Shown: one piece after another, positions 7,434-16,694 of the stretch
Numbering within the stretch: the stretch's first letter is position 1
Layout: each line of letters begins with the position of its first letter
From: Nonomuraea wenchangensis
GTDB lineage: Bacteria > Actinomycetota > Actinomycetes > Streptosporangiales > Streptosporangiaceae
Direction: 5' to 3'
Assembly: GCF_900111685.1 (NCBI RefSeq)
Contig: NZ_FOHX01000005.1
Coordinates: 186,001-250,000, forward strand
DNA: 64,000 nt
Notes under the pieces: model-generated
Seen by the model: the letters and a program-made list of their open reading frames with translations, nothing else
What the model was told of the DNA's origin: nothing
Database searches by the model: none
Translations under genes and position numbers: made by a program

Positions 7434-9452
7434 ATGCGAAGCGTACGAATCGGAGTGGACACCGGGGGGACGTTCACCGACGTCGTCGCGGTGGACGAGC
7501 AGACCGGTGAGATCCTCACCACGAAGACCCCCTCGACGCCCGCGAACCCGGCCGACGGCTTCCTCGCGGGCATCGCCAAGCTGAGCGAGCTCGACGGCGG
7601 CGGCGGCTTCGACGTGGGCGGCATCGTCCACGGCACCACCGTCGCCACGAACCAGCTCCTGGAGGACCGCATCTCGGGCCTCGGCTTCATCACGACCGAG
7701 GGGTTCGAGTTCATCCTGGAGATCGCCCGGCAGAGCGTCCCCGACGGCTACGGCAACTCCTACTTCTGGGTCAAGCCGCCCAGGATCGTCCCGGTGCACC
7801 ACGTACGCACCGTCGGCGGCCGGCTCGACCACCTGGGCGAGGAGGTGCGGCCGTTCTCGGAGGAGCAGGCCGTCGAGGCGGCCCGCTGGTTCCGGAGCAA
7901 GGGCATCAACGCGATCGGCGTCTGCTTCCTGCACTCCTACGCCAACCCCGAGCACGAGCGGCGCATGCGCGAGGTGCTGTGGCGTGAGCACCCGGAGGCG
8001 GTGATCTCGCTCTCCAGCGACGTGCTGCGCGAGTACCGCGAGTACGAGCGCTCGGTCACCACGCTGGTGGACGCCGCCGTCAAGCCCGTGATGCGCACCT
8101 ACCTCGCCAACCTGTCCACCCGGCTCGGCCGCCCGTTCTCGGTGATGAAGTCCAACGGCGGCATCCTGTCGGCCCGCGAGGTCGTCAACCAGCCGATCAC
8201 CACCGTCCTGTCGGGCCCGGCGGCCGGGGCGCTCGGCGCGGCGCTCATCGCCTCCACCGCCGGCCACGAGTCCGTGATCACCCTGGACGGCGGCGGCACC
8301 TCGACCGACGTGGCCGTGGTGATCGACGGCGAGCCGTCCATCACGACCGAGGGCACGATCGGGCGCTACCCGTGCAAGATCCCGATGATCGACATCGTGA
8401 CGGTCGGCGCGGGCGGCGGCTCGGTCGCGTGGATCTCGCCGGAGGGCACGCTCAAGGTCGGCCCGCGCTCCGCCGGGGCCGACCCAGGCCCGATCTGCTA
8501 CGGCAAGGGCGGCACCGAGGTCACGGTCACCGACGCGCACGTCTTCCTCGGCCGGGTGCCGCCGCATCTGCTGGGCGGCGAGATCCCGCTGGACGCCGGG
8601 GCCGCCCGCGCCGGCATCGAGGCCCTGGCCGACAAGCTCGGCCTCACCCCCGAGCGCACCGCGACGGGCATCCTGGAGATCAGCGCGTTCAACCAGAGCA
8701 ACGCGATCCGTCAGCTCACCGTCAAGCGCGGGCTGGACGTGCGGGACTTCCCGCTGGTGACCTTCGGCGGGTCGGGGCCGCTGCTGGCCTGCCGGCTCAT
8801 GGACATCCTGGGGCTGCCCTCGGTGATCGTCCCGCGCGACCCGGGCAACGTCTCGGCGTTCGGGCTGCTCACAGTGGACGTCAAGAACGACTACGTACGC
8901 ACGTACGTCACCCGCGACCTGTCCCTCGGCAAGGCCGCCGAGATCTTCCACGACCTGGAGCATCAGGCGGCGGAGGCGCTGGAGCGCGAGGGCTTCGCCG
9001 ACCCCGTCCACATCCGCAGCGCCGACCTGCGCTACTACGGCCAGGGCTACGAGGTCCGCGTCGCCGCCCCGGCGGGGGAGATCGACGCCGGCTGGCGGGA
9101 CCAGGTCGTCGAGCGCTTCCACGAGGCGCACGAGAAGCTGTACGGCTACGCCTACCGCGACGACCCCCGCCACGCGGTCGAATGGGTCAACCTGCGCGTG
9201 TCGGGCGTCGGGCCCATCACCCGCCCGGCCCTCCGTCCCCTGGACAAGCCGGGCGCGGGCGCGACCTCCGTACGGGCCGTGCACTTCGACGAGACCCGCG
9301 ACACGCCGATCCACCAGCGCGTCGCGCTCGGCCCCGGCGCGTCGGTGCGCGGTCCCGCCGTCATCGAGGAGTACGGCTCGACCATCCCCATCCACCCCGG
9401 CTTCACCGCCACCGTGGACGCGTACGGCAACGTGGAGGTCAAGCGTGACTGA
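7434..9452 (+). CDS. hyuA: Hydantoinase/oxoprolinase family protein, subunit A
   Basis: ATP-dependent amidohydrolase subunit of the N-methylhydantoinase/5-oxoprolinase group, 672 residues. The N-terminal actin-like phosphate motif is GVDTGGTFTDVV (5-16), followed by VHGTTVATNQLLE near 60-73, a central LSGPAAGALGAA, and DGGGTSTDVAV as the second phosphate loop. It acts with HyuB to open cyclic imides or a related ring, or, in the carboxylase relatives (acetone/acetophenone carboxylase), to phosphorylate the substrate before carboxylation; the sequence alone does not separate these. Ribosome binding site GAGGAG precedes ATG 7434. The stop overlaps the hyuB start by eight bases. Confidence 0.92.
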   Translation: MRSVRIGVDTGGTFTDVVAVDEQTGEILTTKTPSTPANPADGFLAGIAKLSELDGGGGFDVGGIVHGTTVATNQLLEDRISGLGFITTEGFEFILEIARQSVPDGYGNSYFWVKPPRIVPVHHVRTVGGRLDHLGEEVRPFSEEQAVEAARWFRSKGINAIGVCFLHSYANPEHERRMREVLWREHPEAVISLSSDVLREYREYERSVTTLVDAAVKPVMRTYLANLSTRLGRPFSVMKSNGGILSAREVVNQPITTVLSGPAAGALGAALIASTAGHESVITLDGGGTSTDVAVVIDGEPSITTEGTIGRYPCKIPMIDIVTVGAGGGSVAWISPEGTLKVGPRSAGADPGPICYGKGGTEVTVTDAHVFLGRVPPHLLGGEIPLDAGAARAGIEALADKLGLTPERTATGILEISAFNQSNAIRQLTVKRGLDVRDFPLVTFGGSGPLLACRLMDILGLPSVIVPRDPGNVSAFGLLTVDVKNDYVRTYVTRDLSLGKAAEIFHDLEHQAAEALEREGFADPVHIRSADLRYYGQGYEVRVAAPAGEIDAGWRDQVVERFHEAHEKLYGYAYRDDPRHAVEWVNLRVSGVGPITRPALRPLDKPGAGATSVRAVHFDETRDTPIHQRVALGPGASVRGPAVIEEYGSTIPIHPGFTATVDAYGNVEVKRD

Positions 9453-11253
9453 TCCCATCCTCGTCGAGATCGTCGAGGGCACGCTCGCGTCGGTCGAGAA
9501 GGAGGTCGAGACCGCGATCGCGCGCACGGCCCGCTCGCCGATGATCCGCGACGCGCACGACTTCCGCGCCGGCATCCACGACGCCCGCCTGCGCAAGCTG
9601 ACCGGCCGCTCCTACAGCGCGCTGGTCCAGCCGGTCGTGCGCGACTTCCCGATCGAGACGATGCGGCCCGGCGACGTCTACTTCCACAACGACGTCTACC
9701 TGTCCGAGGGCGGCATCGGCCACCTGCCCGACCTGTGCGTCACCGTGCCGGTCTTCCACGACGGCGAGGTGGTGGCGTTCGTGCAGGCGTTCGGCCACCA
9801 CGACGACATCGGCGGCAGCGTGCCGGGGTCGATGCCCTCGCACGCGCGCTCGGTGTTCGAGGAGGGCCTGATGGTCCCGCCGATCAAGTTGTGGGACCAG
9901 GGCGTGCCGAACGAGGCCGCGCTGCGCATCATGACCCGCAACTCCCGTATGCCCGACTCGCTGGCCGGCGACCTCGACGCCGAGTGCTCGGCCTGCCTGA
10001 TGGGCGCGCGGCGGCTGGGCGAGCTGTTCGAGCGCTACGGCCGCGAGGCGGTCCAGGAGTGCTTCGACGCCATCATCGGCAAGACCACCGAGACCTTCCG
10101 CCGCGAGCTGCTGTCGAAGATCCCCGAGGGGACGTACGTGTGGGAGGACTACGCCGAGCACGACGGCGTGGACGAGCCCCGCCTGCACGCCCAGCGGATC
10201 ACCCTCACGGTCGACCACGCGGCCGAGGCGCCGCTGACCATCGACTTCACCGGCACCTCGCCGCAGGCCAAGGGCCCGATCAACCACGCGGGCGACTACG
10301 CGGACGGCGTGTTCCTCAAGAAGTGGCTGGCCCCGATCCTGCGCAACCTGGCCGACACGCCCGAGCGGATGGCCGAGCTGGACGTCAACGAGGGCGTTGT
10401 GCCGCTCATCAAGATGATCTTCCCGGAGAAGGGCACGCTCCTCACGCCCGTCTTCCCCGCCCCGACGAACGCCCGCACGTTCGTCATCCTGCGCCTGCTC
10501 GGCGTGCTCGCCGGCGTGCTCGCCAAGGCCACCGGCGGGCGGATGCCGGCCGATCAGGAGACGATCCGCTACACCGGCGTGTACGGCGCCGACGCCGGCG
10601 GGCAGCCCTACCTCATGCGCGAGGTCCTGGGCGGCGGCTCCGGCGGGCGCTGGTACGCCGACGGCGAGGACACCATCCACGTCGTGCCCGACTCGCGCAA
10701 CATCCCGGTCGAGTTCGCCGAGGCGCGCTGGCCGTTCCGGGTCGAGCGGCTGGGGCTCGCCTGCGACTCCGGCGGGCCGGGCATGTTCCGCGGCGGGCTC
10801 GGCTACGACAAGCACATCCGGATGCTGCGCGACGCCTCGTACATGTCGATCGCCGACCGCTCGATCCTGTCGTGCTGGGGCGTCAACGGCGGCCTGGCCG
10901 GGCGGCCGTTCCGGGTCGAGGTCAACGGCAAGGAGATGGACGGCCTGGTGGACGACTTCCCGGTGCACGCCGGCGAGATCATCCGCATCCGCACCACCGG
11001 GGGCGGCGGCTGGGGCTCCCCGTACGACCGCGACCCGCGCGCCGTGGCAGCCGACGTGCGCGACGGGAAGGTCTCGATCGCGGGCGCGCTCGGCGACTAC
11101 GGCGTGGTGCTGGACGGCGACCGCATCGACGAGCGGGGCACCGCCGAGCTGCGCGCCACGCTGCGGCCTCCGTCCAACCGCTTCTTCGACCGCGGGCCGG
11201 GCTTCGCCCGGCTGTCGGGCGGCCGTTCCCAGGCGGACGTGGACGAGCTCTGA
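9445..11253 (+). CDS. hyuB: Hydantoinase/oxoprolinase family protein, subunit B
   Basis: Partner of HyuA, 602 residues, typical of the family. Hallmarks are the N-terminal DPILVEIVEGTLASVEKEVE, FHNDVYLSEGGIGHLPD with its HND motif, FVQAFGHHDDIGG, and a C-terminal glycine-rich TTGGGGWGSPYDRDP, all shared by HyuB and oxoprolinase C-terminal domains. It starts inside the hyuA coding end (ATG overlaps by eight bases), so translation should be coupled and the two made in equal amounts. With hyuA and the downstream CoA-transferase and carboxyltransferase, it suggests a small catabolic island for an unknown cyclic amide or ketone. Confidence 0.92.
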   Translation: MTDPILVEIVEGTLASVEKEVETAIARTARSPMIRDAHDFRAGIHDARLRKLTGRSYSALVQPVVRDFPIETMRPGDVYFHNDVYLSEGGIGHLPDLCVTVPVFHDGEVVAFVQAFGHHDDIGGSVPGSMPSHARSVFEEGLMVPPIKLWDQGVPNEAALRIMTRNSRMPDSLAGDLDAECSACLMGARRLGELFERYGREAVQECFDAIIGKTTETFRRELLSKIPEGTYVWEDYAEHDGVDEPRLHAQRITLTVDHAAEAPLTIDFTGTSPQAKGPINHAGDYADGVFLKKWLAPILRNLADTPERMAELDVNEGVVPLIKMIFPEKGTLLTPVFPAPTNARTFVILRLLGVLAGVLAKATGGRMPADQETIRYTGVYGADAGGQPYLMREVLGGGSGGRWYADGEDTIHVVPDSRNIPVEFAEARWPFRVERLGLACDSGGPGMFRGGLGYDKHIRMLRDASYMSIADRSILSCWGVNGGLAGRPFRVEVNGKEMDGLVDDFPVHAGEIIRIRTTGGGGWGSPYDRDPRAVAADVRDGKVSIAGALGDYGVVLDGDRIDERGTAELRATLRPPSNRFFDRGPGFARLSGGRSQADVDEL

Positions 11254-11255
11254 GC

Positions 11256-11936
11256 ATGGCCGGCGCGGGACCTTCGCGGATCATCGCGGTACGCCACGGC
11301 GAGAGCGAGGCCAACCTCGCGCACCGGGAGGCGGGCGACCGGCCGCTGGTCTACGGGCTGGGCGACGACGAGGTACGGCTCACCGCCCTGGGCCGGCGGC
11401 AGTCGGCGGCGCTCGGGCGGCTGCTCGCGGCGCTGCCCGGCGGCGAGCGGCCCGAGGCGGTGTGGTGCTCGCCCTACCTGCGGGCGCGCGAGACGTGGGA
11501 GGTCGCGAAGGACGACTGGGGCGCCGGGCTGCCGGTCGCCGTGGACGAGCGGCTCAGGGACCAGGAACAGGGGGCCTTCGACCGGCTCAACCCGGCGGCG
11601 GTCCGTGAGCGCTTCCCGGAGGAGGCGGCGAGGCGCGAGGCCGTCGGCGGCTACGCCTACCGCCCGCCCGGCGGCGAGTCCCTGGCGGACGTGGTGACGC
11701 GGGTGCGGGCGTTCGTACGGGACCTGGACGGGCCGGCGGGCGGCCGGCCGGTGCTGATCGTCGCGCACGACTCGGTGGTGCTGGCCCTCCGCCACGTCCT
11801 GGAGACCGGCGCGGACGCGGCCCCGCACGCGGGCCCGCCCTTCGTGCCGGTCCTCAACGCCTCGGTGTCGGTCTGGCGCGCCGTGGAGGGCTCCTTCGAG
11901 CTGGTCCGCTTCAACGACGTCGGGCACCTGGCGTGA
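11256..11936 (+). CDS. Histidine phosphatase (phosphoglycerate mutase-like) family protein
   Basis: 226 residues. The catalytic RHGE motif is at 13-16 (AVRHGESEAN), the second arginine/Glu region is SPYLRARET, the acid donor region is RDQEQGAF, and the second catalytic histidine is in VLIVAHDS. This is the full set for the branch that hydrolyses phosphate esters rather than a dedicated glycolytic mutase. ATG 11256 follows the hyuB stop by two bases, so it belongs to the hyuAB operon. Its 3' end meets the kinase-like gene head-on with four bases between the stops. Confidence 0.88.
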   Translation: MAGAGPSRIIAVRHGESEANLAHREAGDRPLVYGLGDDEVRLTALGRRQSAALGRLLAALPGGERPEAVWCSPYLRARETWEVAKDDWGAGLPVAVDERLRDQEQGAFDRLNPAAVRERFPEEAARREAVGGYAYRPPGGESLADVVTRVRAFVRDLDGPAGGRPVLIVAHDSVVLALRHVLETGADAAPHAGPPFVPVLNASVSVWRAVEGSFELVRFNDVGHLA

Positions 11937-11940
11937 GCCC

Positions 11941-12471
11941 TCACGTGCGGACGACGAGATCGGCCCGCTCCCGGGTGCAGTCCGCGGCGAACCACGCGCG
12001 CTCCGCCGCGAACCACTCCCGCCAGCGCGGAGCCAGCTCGGGCCCGTCCCGCTCCAGCACGCGGGCCAGCCGCACCGGCTCGGCGGCCTCCACCCACACC
12101 GTGTACGCCACCAGGTGCGCGGCCGAGGCGCGGGCGGTGCCGACGCCCTCGACGACGAGCACCGGCGCGGGCGGCACCGCGACCCGCTCGGCGTACGCGC
12201 CCCGGACCCAGTCGTAGCGCCGGAACCCGCCGGGCCGCCCGTCCCGCAGCGGCCTCAGCACCTGCTCCTCCAGCGCGTGGAACCAGCCGCCCGGGCCGTC
12301 CTCCCACGGCACGGGGAAGTCGTCGCTGTGGACGACCTGGCAGCCCAGCGCCCCCGCCAGCCGCCCGGCGAACGTCGTCTTGCCCGACCCCGCCGGCCCG
12401 TCCACGGCGACCAGGCGGACGGGACCGCACGAGGGCCGCAGACTCCGGATGCGGGCGGCCAGCGAATTCAC
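11941..12471 (-). CDS. P-loop kinase, uridine kinase-like
   Basis: 176 residues with a Walker A loop GPAGSGKTT (25-33), an acidic HSDDFPVPWEDG after it that resembles the substrate-binding DDF/Y motif of uridine kinases, and LVVEGVGT as the Walker B-like strand. It lacks the C-terminal portion of true uridine kinases (about 210 residues), so the substrate is uncertain: a nucleoside or small metabolite kinase is likely. The GTG start at 12471 is six bases downstream of a TACCCT -10 hexamer (12478-12483) and is probably leaderless. Divergent from the CoA-transferase gene. Confidence 0.8.
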   Translation of the reverse strand: MNSLAARIRSLRPSCGPVRLVAVDGPAGSGKTTFAGRLAGALGCQVVHSDDFPVPWEDGPGGWFHALEEQVLRPLRDGRPGGFRRYDWVRGAYAERVAVPPAPVLVVEGVGTARASAAHLVAYTVWVEAAEPVRLARVLERDGPELAPRWREWFAAERAWFAADCTRERADLVVRT

Positions 12472-12477
12472 CGACCC

Positions 12478-12483
12478 AGGGTA
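12478..12483 (-). promoter_or_regulatory. -10 hexamer TACCCT, leaderless promoter
   Basis: Six bases separate it from GTG 12471 on the minus strand; no Shine-Dalgarno sequence. Confidence 0.5.
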
Positions 12484-12546
12484 GGTGACGGATCACCGGC
12501 AACTGAGAGAATGTTCTTTCACCCGGACGCAAGCAGGAGGTTGACC

Positions 12547-13704
12547 GTGCTCGGACCCCTCGGCGACATCGTCGTGCTGGATCTGTCCAGGGCGTTGGCC
12601 GGGCCGCACGCCGCGCAGATGCTGGGCGACCTCGGCGCGCGGGTGATCAAGGTGGAGCATCCTGACGGCGGCGACGAGTCGCGGGGCTGGGGCCCGCCGT
12701 TCGTCGGTCCCGATCACGAAATATCGACTTATTTCCTGGCAGCCAATCGCAACAAGCAGTCCATCGCCCTCGACCTCAAGTCCGCCGAGGGCAAAGCCGT
12801 CATCGAACGCCTGGTCCGCCAGAGCGACGTCCTCGTCGAGAACTTCCGCCCCGGCGTGCTCGACCGCCTCGGCTTCTCCGTCGAGAGCCTGCACGAGCTC
12901 AACCCGCGCCTGGTCGTCCTGTCGATCACCGGCTTCGGCCACGACGGGCCCGAGGGCGGCCGGCCCGGCTACGACCAGATCGCGCAGGGCGAGGCCGGGC
13001 TGATGTCGCTGACCGGCCCCTCGCCCGAGGAGCCCTACCGCGTGGGCGCGTCGATCGCCGACCTGCTGGCCGGCATCCACGGCGCGTACGGCGTCGCCGC
13101 CGCACTCTACGAGCGCGAGCACACCGGCAAGGGCCGCGTCGTACGCACGTCCCTGCTGGCCGCCGTCACCGGCGTCCACTCCTACCACGGCACCGCCTGG
13201 ACGGTCGGCGGCCAGGTCTCCCGCGCCGCCGGCAACCACCACGCCTCGATCACCCCCTACGGCTCGTTCCGCTGCGCCGACGGCATGCTGCAGATCGCCG
13301 CCGCCAACGACGGCCAGTGGCGCAAGGTCGCCGGGCTGCTCGGCATCGACCCCGACACCCCGCGCTACCGCACCAACCGCGACCGCCGCGCCCACCGCGA
13401 GGAGCTGGTCACCGAGATGGAGAAGGCGCTGGGCGCCCATGACCGCGCCCACTGGCTGGCCGAGCTCGGCGCGGCCGGCGTGCCCGCGGGCGCGATCCGC
13501 TCCATCGACGAGGTCTACACGTGGGAGCAGACCCGTTCGCAGGGCCTGGTCGTCGAGGTCGACCACCCGGTGCTCGGCCGGGTCGAGCTGCCGGGGCCGC
13601 CGCTGCGCTTCGACGGACTGCCCGCCCGCACGCACACCGCGCCCCCGATGCTCGGCCAGGACGGCGAGGCGGTGCTCGCCTGGCTGGAGGAGCGCGAACG
13701 ATGA
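12547..13704 (+). CDS. Class III (CaiB/BaiF) CoA-transferase
   Basis: Transfers CoA between acyl-CoA and a free acid, 385 residues. The N-terminus VVLDLSRALAGPHAAQMLGDLGA, then VIKVEHPDGGDESRGW and ANRNKQSIALDLK, are the standard family blocks; NHHASITPYGSFRCADG marks the C-terminal lobe. GTG 12547 is six bases after AGGAGG. One oddity: the stretch VRTSLLAAVTG occupies the place where the catalytic aspartate of formyl-CoA transferase-type enzymes usually falls (a Ser-x2-Asp-Ala-like block), and here it reads Ala-Ala, so the canonical acyl-anhydride mechanism is in doubt. It precedes the carboxyltransferase gene by 70 bases. Confidence 0.88.
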   Translation: MLGPLGDIVVLDLSRALAGPHAAQMLGDLGARVIKVEHPDGGDESRGWGPPFVGPDHEISTYFLAANRNKQSIALDLKSAEGKAVIERLVRQSDVLVENFRPGVLDRLGFSVESLHELNPRLVVLSITGFGHDGPEGGRPGYDQIAQGEAGLMSLTGPSPEEPYRVGASIADLLAGIHGAYGVAAALYEREHTGKGRVVRTSLLAAVTGVHSYHGTAWTVGGQVSRAAGNHHASITPYGSFRCADGMLQIAAANDGQWRKVAGLLGIDPDTPRYRTNRDRRAHREELVTEMEKALGAHDRAHWLAELGAAGVPAGAIRSIDEVYTWEQTRSQGLVVEVDHPVLGRVELPGPPLRFDGLPARTHTAPPMLGQDGEAVLAWLEERER

Positions 13705-13774
13705 CCGCCACGCGATGCCAACCGCGAGAGCGCTCGCGCGTCAACACTGCGGGGCCGACCACGAGGGAGCGAGA

Positions 13775-15262
13775 GTGAGCCGTCCGGACGCGCGCACACT
13801 GATCGAAACGGTCCTCGACAGGGGGTCGTGGAAGTCGTGGGACGCTCCGCCCGCCGACCCGGCCGAGCCGGGCTCCTCCTACGCCGACGAGCTCGCCGCC
13901 GCCCGGGCCAAATCCGGCTACGACGAGGCCGTGATCACCGGTGAGGGGCTGCTCGACGGCCGCCGGGTGGCGGTGGTGGCCTCCGAGTTCTCGTTCATGG
14001 CGGGCTCCATCGGGGTGGCCGCGGCCGAGCGGATCACCACCGCGGTCGAGCGGGCCGGCCGCGAGCGCCTGCCGCTGCTGGCCGCCCCCGCCTCGGGCGG
14101 CACCCGCATGCAGGAGGGCGCGCAGGCATTCGTGCAGATGGTGAAGATCACCGCGGCGATCCAGGGGCACCGCGCGCTCCGCCTGCCCTACTTGGTCTAC
14201 CTCCGCCACCCGACGACCGGCGGCGTCCTGGCCTCATGGGGGTCGCTCGCGCACGTCACGGCCGCCGAGCCGGGCGCGCTGATCGGGTTCATGGGGCCGA
14301 GGGTGTTCGAGGCGCTGCACGGCTACCCGTTCCCCGAGGGCGTCCAGGTCGCCGAGAACCTCTTCCACAAGGGCCTGCTCGACGCCGTGGTGTCGGCCGA
14401 CGCCCTGCGCCCGGTCGCGATCCGCGCGCTCGGCGTGCTCGCCGCCGACCTGAGCGCGGTCGAGGCGGGCGAGCCGCCCGAGGAGGACCTCCGCCCCGCC
14501 GAGGCGTGGGAGGCGATCACCCGTTCGCGGCGCGACGACCGGCCCGGCGTGCGCAGCCTGCTCAAGCTCGCCGCCACCGACACCACGCCGCTGAGCGGCA
14601 CCGGCACCGGCGACAACGAGCCCGGCCTGCTGCTCGCGCTGGCCAGGTTCGGCAGCGCGCCGGCCGTGGTGCTCGGCCAGGACCGGCGGGTCCAGCGCAT
14701 CAGCGCGCCGCTCGGCCCGGCCGCGCTGCGGCTCGCCAGGCGCGGCGTGCGGCTGGCCGGTGAGCTGGGCCTGCCGCTGGTCACCGTCATCGACACCGGC
14801 GGGGCCGACCTGTCCAAGGCGGCCGAGGAGGGCGGCCTCGCCGCCGAGATCGCGCGCTGCCTGGCCGAGCTGGTCATGCTCGACGTGCCGACCGTCTGCC
14901 TGCTGCTCGGCGAGGGCGCGGGCGGCGCGGCGCTGGCCCTGCTGCCCGCCGACCGGGTGCTGTGCGCCCAGCACGCCTGGCTGTCGCCGCTGCCGCCGGA
15001 GGGCGCCTCGGCGATCCTCTACCGCTCGGTCGACTTCGCGCCCGAGATCGCCCGGCTGCAGCGCATCCGCGCCACCGACCTGCGCCGCGACGGCATCGTG
15101 GACCGGGTCATCCCGGAGGTGCCCGACGCCGCCTACGAGCCGCGGCAGTTCTGCGAGCGGGTGGGGCGGGCGCTGGAGCACGAGATCGCGGGGCTGCTGC
15201 GCCAGGACCCGGCCGACCGCCTCGCGACCCGCCTGTCCCGCTACCGCAACCTGGGCAACTGA
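13775..15262 (+). CDS. Acyl-CoA carboxyltransferase, fused beta-alpha (AccD-AccA type)
   Basis: 495 residues joining the two halves of a biotin-dependent carboxyltransferase. The first half has SYADELAAARAKSGYDEAVITGEG, a crotonase-fold glycine turn in FMAGSIGVAAAERI, ASGGTRMQEGAQAF and GVLASWGSLAHVTAAEPGA; the second half has GEGAGGAALALLPADRVL and SPLPPEGASAILYR, typical of the AccA part. The four-cysteine zinc finger of bacterial AccD is absent. GTG 13775 follows GAGGGAG. No biotin carboxylase or carrier protein lies nearby, so these must come from elsewhere. The CoA-transferase upstream suggests the pair handles an unusual acyl-CoA, but the substrate cannot be read from sequence. Confidence 0.85.
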   Translation: MSRPDARTLIETVLDRGSWKSWDAPPADPAEPGSSYADELAAARAKSGYDEAVITGEGLLDGRRVAVVASEFSFMAGSIGVAAAERITTAVERAGRERLPLLAAPASGGTRMQEGAQAFVQMVKITAAIQGHRALRLPYLVYLRHPTTGGVLASWGSLAHVTAAEPGALIGFMGPRVFEALHGYPFPEGVQVAENLFHKGLLDAVVSADALRPVAIRALGVLAADLSAVEAGEPPEEDLRPAEAWEAITRSRRDDRPGVRSLLKLAATDTTPLSGTGTGDNEPGLLLALARFGSAPAVVLGQDRRVQRISAPLGPAALRLARRGVRLAGELGLPLVTVIDTGGADLSKAAEEGGLAAEIARCLAELVMLDVPTVCLLLGEGAGGAALALLPADRVLCAQHAWLSPLPPEGASAILYRSVDFAPEIARLQRIRATDLRRDGIVDRVIPEVPDAAYEPRQFCERVGRALEHEIAGLLRQDPADRLATRLSRYRNLGN

Positions 15263-15292
15263 CCGCCGCCGCAGCCTGGGCACCCTCCGGGC

Positions 15293-15853
15293 TCAGCGGG
15301 CGGCGCGCCACTCCGGCGCGAGCACCGCCCAGATCTCCATGTCGAGCCGCCGCCCCCGATGCAGATAGTGCTCCCGCAGCACCCCGTCGCGCGTCATGCC
15401 GAGCCGCCGGGCCACCGCGACGCTGGCGGTGTTCTCCGCCGCCGCCCACCACTCCACGCGATGGATGCCGCGCTCCTCGACCGCCCAATCGATGATCACC
15501 CGCACCGCCCGGGTGACCAGGCCCTTGCCCACGGCCGCGGGCTCCAGCCAGCAGCCCGCCTCGGCGAGGCCCCTGGCGACGTCAATCGTCCGGAACAGCA
15601 CCCCGCCGACCAGCAGCCCGTCCAGCCAGATGCCGTAGAGCCGGCCGGTGTCGGCGGCGGCCTTGTCGGCGTAGGACAGCAGGTATGACCGGGCGGACTC
15701 CAGGTCCGTCACGACGTCGGCGAGCCCGGTGTAGCGCCCGATGTGCTCCCGGCCGCGCTCGATGTGCGCCAGGAACTCCTCGGCCCGCCACGGCTCCAGC
15801 GCCCCCAGCAGCGCGCCGTCGTCACCGAGCCCGACCGTGAAGAGCTGCTTCAC
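15293..15853 (-). CDS. GNAT-family N-acetyltransferase
   Basis: 186 residues of the RimJ/RimL-like branch: LEPWRAEEFLAHIERGREHIGRY near the N-terminus, AGCWLEPAAVGKGLVTRAVRVIIDWA as the acetyl-CoA-binding motif A, and NTASVAVARRLGMTRDGVLRE as motif B. It likely acetylates a protein N-terminus or small amine, target unknown. GTG 15853 overlaps the stop of the gene upstream by four bases (GTGA), so it is translationally coupled as the last member of a three-gene cassette. Confidence 0.88.
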   Translation of the reverse strand: MKQLFTVGLGDDGALLGALEPWRAEEFLAHIERGREHIGRYTGLADVVTDLESARSYLLSYADKAAADTGRLYGIWLDGLLVGGVLFRTIDVARGLAEAGCWLEPAAVGKGLVTRAVRVIIDWAVEERGIHRVEWWAAAENTASVAVARRLGMTRDGVLREHYLHRGRRLDMEIWAVLAPEWRAAR

Positions 15854-16245
15854 GGCACCGGGATCCGCTCGACCCTGATGGAGAAGACCTCCTCGCGGGG
15901 CACCACGACCTCGTAAGCCCCGTGATCCACCATCCAGTAGCCCAGTGCCTCCGCCTTCATCCCGCTGTGCCCGGTGTAGGCGATGTGCAGGCCGTCCTCG
16001 TCCTCGTCGAGGATGACGCACGGCTCGCCGCCGAAGGCCCCCACGGTGCGGACGAGCACCAGCCACTCGACCTCGGACCGCGCCACCTGCCGCCGCCAGT
16101 AGCCGCTGGCCGGCTCGAAGCCCGGCAGCTCGGACTCGCTGAACAGCACCACCTGGCCGTCGTCCGGCCCCACGGCGGCGGGAAGGGTGTGCTCGCCGAA
16201 ACGGGCGACGAAGCCGGAGGCGACCGGCGTGATCTCCTCGCTCAT
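15850..16245 (-). CDS. Hypothetical protein, 131 aa
   Basis: Acidic protein without signal peptide or membrane helix. Visible pieces are YWRRQVARSEVEWLVLVRT, then a very acidic VILDEDEDGLHIAYTGHSG and a C-terminal EVFSIRVERIPVP. The composition (acidic, small, beta-rich) is like many immunity or regulatory proteins but no family is recognised. It shares four-base overlaps with both neighbours (15293-15853 downstream, 16242-16688 upstream), showing a tight three-gene operon in which the GNAT protein is the only member with a clear family. Confidence 0.75.
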   Translation of the reverse strand: MSEEITPVASGFVARFGEHTLPAAVGPDDGQVVLFSESELPGFEPASGYWRRQVARSEVEWLVLVRTVGAFGGEPCVILDEDEDGLHIAYTGHSGMKAEALGYWMVDHGAYEVVVPREEVFSIRVERIPVP

Positions 16246-16688
16246 GCGGCGGGCCGCCAGGTCAGCCCGTCGTAGCCGGCGAAGGGCCGCTCGCCGTCGC
16301 GCGTGACGTGCACGATCTCCGCCCCGGCCGGGATCGGCATCGGCACGGTGTGGAACTGCGGCACGACATGGTCGGGCGAGGTGGTGAAGCCGTTGCCGGC
16401 GAACGGCGGGGCGTCGCTCCAGTCACCGCCCATGTGCGGCCCGTACGGCACCGCGTACGTGTCGACGTCGCGGGCATACCAGCGCATCACATACACCTCG
16501 GGCACCTCCGCGAACAGCTCCGAGCCGTCGAACGACAGGTCGAGGCCCCAGTAGAGCGCCTCGGGGGTGGTCAGCCTGACGCAGTCCTGCACCCGGTAGA
16601 CATATCCGGAGATCACCGTCCGCTTGCCCGACAGGTAGGGGACGAGTAGACGCGGCGGGATCACTTTCTGCATCTGCGTTCCGCTCAC
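16242..16688 (-). CDS. Hypothetical protein, 148 aa, first gene of a three-gene cassette
   Basis: Opens with KVIPPRLLVPYLSGKRTVISGYVYR and ends with YDGLTWRPAA; aromatic-rich, with several Tyr/Trp/Pro turns and no membrane or export signal. GTG 16688 is favoured because a TAAAGT -10 hexamer (16695-16700) lies exactly six bases upstream, implying a leaderless message; ATG 16673 is the alternative. It overlaps the next gene by four bases (ATGA). Family unknown; the operon partner with the clearest function is a GNAT acetyltransferase. Confidence 0.72.
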   Translation of the reverse strand: MSGTQMQKVIPPRLLVPYLSGKRTVISGYVYRVQDCVRLTTPEALYWGLDLSFDGSELFAEVPEVYVMRWYARDVDTYAVPYGPHMGGDWSDAPPFAGNGFTTSPDHVVPQFHTVPMPIPAGAEIVHVTRDGERPFAGYDGLTWRPAA

Positions 16689-16694
16689 GCTACT

